From NCBI GenBank assembly GCA_023053575.1, contig JAKZAP010000022.1, forward strand, positions 13,868,518 to 13,932,517: DNA of 64,000 nt, read 5' to 3'. Source of the stretch: Branchinecta lynchi (Eukaryota > Arthropoda > Branchiopoda > Anostraca > Branchinectidae). This document shows positions 34,040 to 41,941 of this stretch, in pieces (position 1 is the first letter of the stretch; each line of letters starts with the position of its first letter). The notes below the pieces were generated by a model. The model searched no databases. It was given only the letters and a program-made list of their open reading frames with translations, and had not been told where the DNA came from. The position numbers and the translations under genes were made by a program.

Positions 34040-34960
34040 GGTTTAAAGAAAGACGTAAAAGGCAGAAGTGAAGGGATACCTCTGACTTCGTAGAGGTTGT
34101 TCGTTTTTCCATCCGTCTGTTAGCAAGATAACTCTCGAAGGAGTTGAGATATTTTTTTCAAACTTGGTAAATTTAGATATTCCGTCAGCCCAAGCTGACT
34201 GCGAATCATATTTGACGCTGCAAAACTGATAAGTCAGCTACATTTTATTAGATCTATAAGTTCACAAATCAGATATTTATGGAAGAATCTTTAACTGTTT
34301 TTCCACGGGTTCATTTTCCAGCTAGAGCGGCTTGAGCCTGAAGAGGAACCTTGCCAAGAAGAGCCGAAATATAGCTCTAATAAAATGTAACTGACTTATC
34401 CGTTTTGCACCGTCAAATATTGGTATATGGATTCCGTCGATCGAAGTACAAGTCAAGTTTGCAGATGGGCTTCGTAGCCCTACATAGGGTGGGGGTTCAG
34501 TCAAATTGAGGGTCGAATTTTTATTTTTATTTTAAGCAAATAATAGTCGAATTAGAGGTAAGGAGACATGCGGAATCCATAGCTGAAACTAATTTTCTCG
34601 TCTGACAAATAGTTCCCCCAAAATCTGGTCTAAGCCAGAAATTTGTTAAAAGTCAAAGTTTCATCTGAAGTTGATTAGATGTTCGATATTGGGGTAAGGA
34701 GACATATCGAGTCCGTTTTTGTACTTTATTTGCTTGACGGACCAGTAGCTAGCCCGAAATCCGACTGAAGTCGGTTAGATATTGGTCACTGGAGTAAAAA
34801 TACCTGCTGAAAGTGCCGTAACCGCTTCTCAACTATCTGACAAGAATTTGAACCGGAAATTTCGGAAGGAACAAACTTGTTAAATCCGAATATTTATGGG
34901 TTTTCGACTAGCAACGTTATTCCGGTAGGGATCTGATCTCAATCTAGGTAAGAAAAATCT
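34040..34960 (+). repeat. Family A repeat upstream of gene B (block 1), interrupted
   Basis: Opening blocks ('tgacttcgtagaggttg', 'ctgttagcaagataactctc') are followed by the insertion at 34,170-34,419. Further family A units follow ('gtctaagccagaaatttg', 'ggggtaaggagacatatcga'). The copy upstream of gene E (59,690-60,900) lacks the insertion. Confidence 0.65.
34170..34419 (+). mobile_element. Element with inverted ends and ribozyme-like motif, 250 bp (block 1)
   Basis: The insertion is flanked by ttggta on both sides (34,164-34,169 and 34,420-34,425). The uninterrupted sequence is in the family A repeat upstream of gene E ('aacttggtatgtgg'). Inside, 'atttgacgctgcaaaactga' plus 'taagtcagctacattttatt' is mirrored at the right end by 'aataaaatgtaactgactta' plus 'tccgttttgcaccgtcaaat'. 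CTGAAGA (34,338-34,344) and GAAA (34,366-34,369) lie just before the right arm. About 37 bases precede the left arm. No protein is encoded. Confidence 0.65.
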
Positions 34961-34984
34961 CAAGAAAAATTTTGCTTCGCACCC

Positions 34985-35407
34985 AGCTGAGCTGCCAGTG
35001 GTCTTGCTGAGAGAATTTGCCCCTTTTCTTGCTAAGCCAGTTGCATCAGTCATTAGCCAATGCTTTCGCGAGCAGGCGTTCCCTCGCCTCTAGAAAAAAT
35101 CTTGCTTCTGGGTATCTACCATTATGGCTGCATCTCAGGCGGCAGCACAAAAGTTTATTTCCACCTCTATCACCTCATATTAGAGTGGCTAGACAAAGGT
35201 AGTGCGATCGTGGATGTGTTGCTAGTCTACTACCGCAAAGCATTCGATCTTCCAAAGCACCTGATAGCAGCAACGAGTCTCAAAGCGATGAGCGCAAAGA
35301 AGCACATTTTACTCTTGGTCTAGGTTTTTCACGCGACAGACACCAGTGCGTCTACGGACTGTTTCCAGATGACCTTAACTCTGAATGGAGCGACTTTACC
35401 TGTGGGG
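34985..35407 (+). pseudogene. Reverse transcriptase remnant, 5' half (block 1)
   Basis: Translated in shifting frames, this gives LREFAPFLAKPVASVISQCF, then SGGSTKVYFHLYHLILEWLD and LLVYYRKAFDLPKH. These match the order 'LREFA..LA.P', 'GGST' and 'D..KAFD' of LINE reverse transcriptases, with the palm aspartate replaced. Frameshifts and stops are frequent. The 3' half continues at 41,529 after the hAT-like insertion. Confidence 0.65.
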
Positions 35408-36189
35408 CAGGGGCGTCACTAGCCTTTTACGATTGGGGGGGGGGGACGTCCGATTGTGCCGACGGGACTTATAATGTACCGAAAAAACGCGCCGCGGCAA
35501 CGGCGCATTTCCTGCGAACACATAGCAGAACTGGTGTAATAGGATAAATTAAATGAAGCGCCGCAGGCGAAAATTTTGAAATGCACCTTTTTTGGTGAAA
35601 TTTAATTATCACCCTACAAATTCTAGCTTTTAAGAAGGTGCACCAACCCCCCCCCCCCCCCCCCCCCCGCTTCGCGGCAACGGCGCAGATTTCCTGCAAC
35701 ACACATAGTAGAACCGGGATAGTAGGACAATTTAAACTAAGCGTCGCAGGCGAAATTTTTGAAATCCTCCTTTTTTCTGGCAAGATTTAACTATCACCCT
35801 ACAAATTCTAGCTTTTAATGAGGTGCACCAAAAATTATAAGCCTAAAATGCCAACTAAATGGCACGCCCTTCCTGTAAATAGAGAATACTACGAAATGTG
35901 CCCCAGGCGAAATTTTCTGGAAACGCTGATGATCAGAGCATCTCTTTGCGATCCCAAATATAAGTAAGGATCACCTATGAAATCATAGATCCGTCCGTCG
36001 AAAAAAGTAGATACAAAGTAGATTTGTTTTAATTTACAGCAAGAACAAGTTCGTAGTTTTTGCGTCAAAGGACGTGCTTGTTACCGGAGTACTGAAATCC
36101 TCAGGCCCGTTACTTATCCGACAAATTTATTTAGCACTTCAAAAAGTGACCAACAAGGAACGAAACAGAACGAAAAAGTGTTTGACGGT

Positions 36190-36285
36190 GCATGTAACAA
36201 GAAAAGAATCCAGATTTACCGACAAAATTTAAACTGTCGGTCTTGGCCCAACAGAAGTTTGCAGACTTTGATTTCATTTCTTATG
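36190..36285. repeat. 82-bp tandem array, part left of the LINE (block 1)
   Basis: 'tttaccgacaaaatttaaac' followed by 'tgtcggtcttggcccaacag' and 'aagtttgcagactttgattt' is a diverged unit of the array that resumes at 40,399. The LINE inserted inside this unit. Confidence 0.75.
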
Positions 36286-36368
36286 AATGAATGAATACTT
36301 TTAATTCAGCAAATAGCCATAAACGAAAAAGAAAACACACAGAAAAGAAAACAACAACAACAACAAAA

Positions 36369-39230
36369 TCATGCAGTCTGTTCCTGCTGTTGCGTTGCAG
36401 CAAGAAGAGACTGCCATACAGGCAGGCAATGAAAAATTGGCACAGTGGCAAATTTTATAGCCTCAATCTTTGAATCCAAAAGACGGCACAGAAGTGCCGC
36501 TCTAGCCTTACGGCGAATTTCCTCAAAAGTGAGGCATCTTCTCGAAACGAGCGCCGAAGAAACACTACAGATATATGGTAGCTTAAACAAACGCCGGAAC
36601 ACACGGTTATAACTTATTTTAGCGTTGCTAAGACTTTTAGCGGTAGCATTAGTTACCAATGCTAAAGCAAAAAGATGATAACAGTACGTTCTAAACAGCT
36701 GAACGCGTACATCAAGGTCAGCCTTGCTGAACTTACGAATTAAAACGTTTGCACGTTTGCATAGCCCCGATATCAACTCTTTAACATGAAGGTCATCATT
36801 CAGGTTAGACTTGAACGTGAATCCTAAATAACGGAACTCATCGACATAACATAGTATTCGACCTGACAGGTGCACATCATTTTTAGCAACACGAATACCA
36901 GCTTTGCGAAACAACATCACATGAGTTTTCTTTGTATTAAAAAGAATGTCATGTTGTGACGCAAAACTGTCACAAATTTTAAGAAGCTTATTCAATCCAT
37001 AACACGTAGGCGACAGTACCACTAGGTCGTCTGCAAAAAGCAGGTGGTTCATACATCTTCCGGCAATGTAGCATCCAACCATACACGAAGACAGACGGGC
37101 AGACAAAGCGTCAATATAAACTGAGTAAAGCAATGGGGACAGAACCCCACCCTGCCGAAGGCCGTTCAGAAGGCCAAACTCATTACTTACAGTCGTACCC
37201 CACCTTATTCTGAACTTCTGGTTCCGGAACCAATAAGATAGAAGTTTGAGGTAGCATGCTGGTACACTCCTAGCACGGAGTATATCAAGCATCGTCTTAT
37301 GGTTTACCCGATCAAAAGCTTTACTCGAGTCTATGAAACAAGCAAACACGGGTGAAGAATATTGTAGGAAATACTCCACAATAAAACGAAGTAGAAAAAT
37401 AGCAAATTCTACACCACAATAACGTTTAAACCCAAACTGGAACGATGAAGTCTGTAGAAATTCACGCAGGATGTCAGCCAAACATCTCTCAAATATTTTT
37501 GAAATCACAGTAGCAAGAGCTATGGGACGATAATTATCAGAACTGGTTAAAAGACCAGCACGATTTTTCAAAATTGGAACCAAATTTACTGACATTAGGG
37601 AATCCGGAACAAACCCGTGCACAATAAACGCATTGAACAGGGCACATAATACTGCACACTTTCTTTCAGAAGCAAATTTGAGGTGCTTAGCAGACACACC
37701 GTCTGCTCCCCCCGATTTAGCAGTATCTAACTTTCGTATGATAGTACTAACATCCATCTCAGTTACGGGTCTGATCATGCCAGACGAGGGCAGTACATGA
37801 TACTCAGAGCAATCACTGCCTACTGAAGAAAAAAGAGCCTCAAATTTGCCTCTCCACAACTCACAAATGGCCTCATCCCCGGAATACCCATCCATGGTCT
37901 GAGGGAGGACTTGTGGCACATTAAATACTGACCGAACACGAGACCAAAAATCTTTTACTTTACCCATTAATAATGATTTTGCCATCGCATCAAATCTCAG
38001 ACTTTCGCAATGAGATCTACATTGCTTGAGCCTTGTTTTAAAACAACGTCGTGCGAACTTCATAGCTTCTAGTACAGGCCCAAGAAGAGGCCTACCCATA
38101 TGAACCCATTGTAAAAAAGCACTTCTTGAACTCCCATAAAGAGACTTCAGGTGACGATTCCAACCTGGAATGTTGGACTTTCTACGATTTTGAGCTGTTA
38201 CCTTCGACGGGATAGTACTAGAAGCGGCAAAAATAAGAATACTCACAAACAATGCATATAGGCTAGAAATTTCAGCCCGATGTGTGATTATGTCACAATT
38301 CCGACCGTCACAAGAGAAACAGGGCAGGCTAAGGTCAATTTGATTGAGCTGATTTTGCGTGGCCACTAAGTAGCTCAGGGTATCTTCTTCTGTGCAGACA
38401 TCCCAATTCGTCGCTGGCATTACTGCTTTCGGAGCACATACCACATTATCATACAGCCCACTGGGCGGCATATTCACTACAAACCTCAACGGTAAATGGT
38501 CGGGACCAAACTCATACTCTATCCACATCTCGCTTATAAGGGGCACAAGCGGACTGGACACTAGGACGTGGTCTAACCACGATACCAAGCCTAGTTGACT
38601 TTCACTCACGTAAGTATATGAATTAGCTGGAAGCCTTTGCACATCAATCAGACACAGGTCATTGCTTTGAGCAAAAGATTGCAGCTCACCAAAGAAGTCA
38701 GGAGAACAGCAGCGACTAGCATTGGAATTAAAATCACCGAGGACACAAAGGTAATCAAACTGTTCAGACTCAACGATAGAGTGAATCCTGCTGAGACAAT
38801 CTTCAAATTCAGACACATTTCCCGAGCAGCACGTAGGTAAGTATACGTTTACATAAAGCAGGGCATCCCCTTGAGGACCGATCTTAAATCCAATCATGCG
38901 GTCGTCATGGAGATCTACGATATCGCAGCATGGCCCCAGCTCTTTTCTCCACAATACAGCAACGCCACCGTAAGGCCTACCGGTAAGCAGCTCCGAATCA
39001 TTTACGGGGGTGACACCTGCTCCGTAGAACGAGGAATCAATGCTTTGTAACAGGGGGAGATCACACTGCAACAGCCAGATCTCTTGCAGGAATATAATAT
39101 CGGACGTACTACACAGATTACTGATCTCGTGTCGACTAGAGCGCACGGATCGGCAATTATATGAACATACTCTAATCGGCCTGCTGCACATTTCCAGATC
39201 CCTGAGGTCGCTCATAGAATTTGCGCACAA
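36369..39230 (-). CDS. LINE ORF2: endonuclease and reverse transcriptase
   Basis: Intact 953-residue protein that would nick target DNA and copy the LINE RNA at the nick. An apurinic-type endonuclease occupies about residues 18-250. Motifs are VCSYNCRSV (about 21-29), FLQEIW (about 50), PYGGVAVLW, VLGDFNSN (about 165), WLDHVLVSS and DHLPL (about 243). The reverse transcriptase follows: NYRPIAL (about 567), FGFKRYCG, FACFIDSSKAFDRVNH (about 635), NGLRQGGVLSPLLY and LLFADDLVVL, where FADD (about 731) is the catalytic pair. KTHVMLF and FRYLGF follow. There is no RNase H. This layout and length fit CR1/L2-related LINEs. Its start lies 59 bases inside ORF1, in the +1 frame, so translation by reinitiation or frameshift is likely. 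Confidence 0.93.
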   Translation of the reverse strand: MCANSMSDLRDLEMCSRPIRVCSYNCRSVRSSRHEISNLCSTSDIIFLQEIWLLQCDLPLLQSIDSSFYGAGVTPVNDSELLTGRPYGGVAVLWRKELGPCCDIVDLHDDRMIGFKIGPQGDALLYVNVYLPTCCSGNVSEFEDCLSRIHSIVESEQFDYLCVLGDFNSNASRCCSPDFFGELQSFAQSNDLCLIDVQRLPANSYTYVSESQLGLVSWLDHVLVSSPLVPLISEMWIEYEFGPDHLPLRFVVNMPPSGLYDNVVCAPKAVMPATNWDVCTEEDTLSYLVATQNQLNQIDLSLPCFSCDGRNCDIITHRAEISSLYALFVSILIFAASSTIPSKVTAQNRRKSNIPGWNRHLKSLYGSSRSAFLQWVHMGRPLLGPVLEAMKFARRCFKTRLKQCRSHCESLRFDAMAKSLLMGKVKDFWSRVRSVFNVPQVLPQTMDGYSGDEAICELWRGKFEALFSSVGSDCSEYHVLPSSGMIRPVTEMDVSTIIRKLDTAKSGGADGVSAKHLKFASERKCAVLCALFNAFIVHGFVPDSLMSVNLVPILKNRAGLLTSSDNYRPIALATVISKIFERCLADILREFLQTSSFQFGFKRYCGVEFAIFLLRFIVEYFLQYSSPVFACFIDSSKAFDRVNHKTMLDILRARSVPACYLKLLSYWFRNQKFRIRWGTTVSNEFGLLNGLRQGGVLSPLLYSVYIDALSARLSSCMVGCYIAGRCMNHLLFADDLVVLSPTCYGLNKLLKICDSFASQHDILFNTKKTHVMLFRKAGIRVAKNDVHLSGRILCYVDEFRYLGFTFKSNLNDDLHVKELISGLCKRANVLIRKFSKADLDVRVQLFRTYCYHLFALALVTNATAKSLSNAKISYNRVFRRLFKLPYICSVSSALVSRRCLTFEEIRRKARAALLCRLLDSKIEAIKFATVPIFHCLPVWQSLLAATQQQEQTA

Positions 39231-40230
39231 GAACCCCGCTAGGCCAGAAGTCTGGACGCATTACTGTATCGTAGTAGTTGGCAGGGATAACCACCTTAAA
39301 GGAAGCACTGGTAGACCCGCGAGTATTAGGAATCCGCTCACACACTAAAGCACTTCCTCTATGGTTGAGTTTTCTCGCAAGAGCGTTTCCGAGAGCCTGG
39401 GCATCAGTCCCAGCATCCAAACGGGCGACAAATAGCTTCCTAGACTGACCTTGCAAGGCAGACCTGACGCCAACAAGGCCACCATTTGATATAGCACCGA
39501 TAACCGCAGCGCCAGGGCGCTGGGGCTTGTTACTAGCACGACTTCCAGAACGTTTTACGGGGGGACGCGCGGCCACGTCGGCGAAACTCCTACGATTGCT
39601 TGTGCTACCATTCTCACCACTGGGAATTGTGGTAGCTAAATTGGGTAGTTGAGGTAACTGGATCACATGGTCCTCACTTTCAACAGCGCTTTCATCAACC
39701 GCATCATTATAAACGGTGCCTGTAGACGTGGACCTTGGTAAATGATTCCCAGAACATAGGGACGAACCTGAGTCAGCACCCGCAATTTTATTTGCCGCTA
39801 GCTCGTCACGAGTCACGGCGGTATTTCTGATCGTTTCAATACTCGATTTCAGATCGTTAATCTGCGTTCGCAAAAGCTCATATGAAGTTAGCACTGAAGC
39901 AATGTCAAAATGTTGCATGCTAAGCGGTGGTAAACGACCCAGGTTCGCGGCACAAAACTGAATGTTTGATCTGTCAATTTCGCTGACAATGCTAAAAATA
40001 TCTTCAAGAGCGAACATCTTAATTCTTCGTACAGTCGAAAAAGATTCGGAATACTTTTTTCGCTGCGCGTCGGTCAGCACAGACCGAAGGCGTGATTTTG
40101 CCTCATTTATTTCATCCAATTCATAAAAATCGTGGCAAATTTTTAGGATCACATCCTTTACAGTATTGTCAACTTTATTGTTCATAAAGCAGAGTAGCTC
40201 GGATACAATCACCTTGTCAGACTCCATCAA
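39172..40230 (-). CDS. LINE ORF1: RNA-binding protein
   Basis: Intact 352-residue frame upstream of ORF2. The first 130 or so residues are acidic/basic and probably helical (for example VKDVILKICHDFYELDEINE, and LRTQINDLKSSIETIRN which looks coiled). A low-complexity serine-rich part follows. Then comes a basic stretch (RPPVKRSGSRASNKPQRPG) and a C-terminal domain with KLFVARLDAGTDAQAL, SFKVVIPANYYDTVM and WPSGVLVRKFYE. The last domain resembles the RRM-like or CTD region of ORF1 in many invertebrate CR1/L2-type LINEs. No CCHC knuckle is seen. Its role is inferred to be packaging of the LINE RNA. Initiation at 40,230 is the first ATG of the frame. Confidence 0.85.
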   Translation of the reverse strand: MMESDKVIVSELLCFMNNKVDNTVKDVILKICHDFYELDEINEAKSRLRSVLTDAQRKKYSESFSTVRRIKMFALEDIFSIVSEIDRSNIQFCAANLGRLPPLSMQHFDIASVLTSYELLRTQINDLKSSIETIRNTAVTRDELAANKIAGADSGSSLCSGNHLPRSTSTGTVYNDAVDESAVESEDHVIQLPQLPNLATTIPSGENGSTSNRRSFADVAARPPVKRSGSRASNKPQRPGAAVIGAISNGGLVGVRSALQGQSRKLFVARLDAGTDAQALGNALARKLNHRGSALVCERIPNTRGSTSASFKVVIPANYYDTVMRPDFWPSGVLVRKFYERPQGSGNVQQAD

Positions 40231-40398
40231 TAAGCTTACGTACTCACAGCTTAGTTGAGATTTTCATTGCAATTTGCACAAAGTCCAAAATCAATCCGTG
40301 GGCGAGATCCAATGTCGGTAAACAATTTGCTCAACTTATCCAATCCGATCTGCGGTCGTGATTTCAACCGCACTGATCGAGTGCTGAATGAATACTGA

Positions 40399-41440
40399 TA
40401 TGTGTCAAACAAACCCGATTTGCCGACAAGACTTAAACTAGATTGCAGAATTTGATTTTGTTTGTGTAAAAATTCCAATTTACCGACGAGACTTACGGTC
40501 TTCGCCACAAACGTTTACAGAATTTGATTTGATTTCTCATTTGTGAAAAAAAACCTATGTGACACCTTTTGGTCCTCGCCCGATATAAGTTTACAGAATT
40601 TGATTTCTTACGTGTAAAAAATCCCGATGTGCCGACTAGACAAACTTTCGGTCTTCGCCCGACAATAGTTAAAATTTGATTTCTGTGGTGTGTAAAAATA
40701 TCCCAATGTGTTGACGAGACAAACTTTCGGTCTTCGCCCAACAAAAGTTTGCTGAATCTGATTTCTGGTGTGTAAAAATATTCCGGTGTGCCGACAAAAC
40801 TTAAGCTTTCGGTCTTCGCCCGACGAAATTTTGCAGAGTTTGATTTCTTATGTGGAAAACAGTCCCGATGTGCCGACGAGACTTAAACTTTCGGTCTTTG
40901 ACCGACAGAAGTTTACAGAACTTGATTTCTTATGTGTGCCGACGAGACTTAAGCTTTCGGTCTTCGCCCGACAAGAGTTTGCAGAATTTGATTTCTTATG
41001 TGTAAAACAATCCCGGTGTTCCGACAAGACTTGAAACTTTCGTTCTTCGCCCGACGAAAGTTTGCAGAATTTGATTTTCTTACGTGTAAAACAATCCCGA
41101 TGTGCCGACAAGACTTAAACTTTCGGTCTTCGCCCGACGAAATTTTGCAGAATTTGTTTTCTTATGTGTAAAATAATCCCGATGTGCCGACGAGACTTAA
41201 ACTTTCGGTCTTTGCCGGACAAAAGTTTACAGAATTTGATTTCTTATGTGTAAAATAATCCCGATGTGCCGACAAGACTTAAACTTTCGGTCTTCGCCCG
41301 ACGAAATTTTGCAGAATTTGTTTTCTTATGTGTAAAATAATCCCGATGTGCCGACGAGACTTAAACTTTCGGTCTTTGCCGGACAAAAGTTTACAGAATT
41401 TGATTTCTTATGTGTTCGTCGTCGCTCCGCGACGACAAAC
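40399..41440. repeat. 82-bp tandem (satellite) array, part right of the LINE (block 1)
   Basis: The repeat length is 82 bp where best preserved ('tttcgg' at 41,121, 41,203, 41,285 and 41,367). The unit reads roughly 'aatcccgatgtgccgacgag', 'acttaaactttcggtcttcg', 'cccgacgaaattttgcagaa' and 'tttgatttcttatgtgtaaa'. In the last four units two variants alternate (CGCCCGACGAAATTTTG and TGCCGGACAAAAGTTTA), giving a 164-bp higher-order period. The array ends at 'ttatgtgttcgtcgtcgct'. It gives many short open frames that are not genes. Confidence 0.9.
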
Positions 41441-41528
41441 TAGTGAACTTTCGCCGGGCTTCGCCCGACGAAAGTAATTTCCCAGGACCTTTGGGGGCGG
41501 AGTCTCCCCCCCCATAGTGACGCCCCTG

Positions 41529-41700
41529 CCGCAGGGTACAAAATTTGGAGCGCTACTGTTCCTAGCTGTGACAAATGACATCTCTCTGGAACTGAGGTTT
41601 AAGTTCGTTGATGATGTCTCGTTGCTTTTGAAATACCTAGTGGAAGGTCTAACCCCTGTCCCGCAGTTGGCCCCTACCCTTTTTCCAGAGTTTGAGGAAT
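41529..41700 (+). pseudogene. Reverse transcriptase remnant, 3' half (block 1)
   Basis: PQGTKFGALLFLAVTNDI is the '(GV)PQGT.LGPLLF..ND' motif, and KFVDDVSLLL is the catalytic Y/F-x-D-D box region. It continues the sequence broken at 35,407. The decoded protein stops at 41,700. Confidence 0.7.
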
Positions 41701-41884
41701 AGTGCAAAACAAGCATGTGATCGGTATGTGGCACTTGAGCAATAAACGATAACAATTGCTCGGTACAGCGTCAATATTGGCATGCAATGGCGACACTAAA
41801 TAATGTACAAAGAACTACCTATTATGTGGCCTTACATTCTACGCTTTGCCAAATTTCTTCTAAAGGAATAGGATAATTTCTTCG

Positions 41885-41890
41885 TTTAAT
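41885..41890 (-). terminator. Poly(A) signal ATTAAA of gene C
   Basis: Same hexamer and spacing as behind genes B, D and E. Confidence 0.45.
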
Positions 41891-41941
41891 TTCGTCAAAG
41901 TACAAAAATATCTATCAAATTACTAATTAGCAGGGAGATCT

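Larger units (their letters stand above)
36286..40398 (-). mobile_element. Full-length two-ORF LINE (non-LTR retrotransposon)
   Basis: 4,113 bp on the minus strand with a 5' UTR of about 170 bp, ORF1, ORF2, an 83-bp 3' UTR and an ATTC-repeat tail. The boundaries are exact because block 2 has the empty site: 'atttcttatgtgtcaaac' is uninterrupted at 47,609-47,626. The target duplication is TATG (36,282-36,285 and 40,399-40,402). Both ORFs are open, so the copy is young and may be mobile. The 5' end also carries AGTATTCATTCA, a copy of the 3' tail. The reverse transcriptase and ORF1 style suggest the CR1/L2-related group. Confidence 0.93.
35408..41528. mobile_element. hAT-like non-autonomous element, family hAT-3 (block 1), carrying satellite and LINE
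   Basis: The terminal inverted repeats are CAGGGGCGTCACTA at the left and its inverse TAGTGACGCCCCTG at the right. In block 2 the same element (46,773-48,744) is 1,972 bp long. Here it is enlarged by the LINE. The left third has two copies of a roughly 180-bp unit ('cggcaacggcgca...aaattctagcttttaa') separated by a long C run. The right two thirds are an 82-bp tandem array. No transposase is present. Flanks ctgtgggg/ccgcaggg differ by three transitions, but they also read as neighbouring codons of the interrupted reverse transcriptase, so the target duplication is doubtful. Confidence 0.75.

Noticed and set aside
35644..35670. Long C run (and other long G or C runs near 9,190, 9,305, 21,290, 33,537 and 53,256)
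   Set aside because: Their length differs between the two duplicated blocks, so slippage or sequencing uncertainty is likely. They mark the subterminal parts of hAT-like MITEs rather than a separate feature.
36291..36473. Plus-strand frame at the LINE 3' end
   Set aside because: It is antisense to the end of ORF2 and the 3' UTR and has no motif.
40493..41111. Short frames in both directions within the 82-bp array
   Set aside because: They arise from the tandem repetition itself and recur with each unit. No protein family is recognisable.
40399..41440. CRISPR-like array
   Set aside because: The units are contiguous without unique spacers and the genome is eukaryotic. It is a satellite array.
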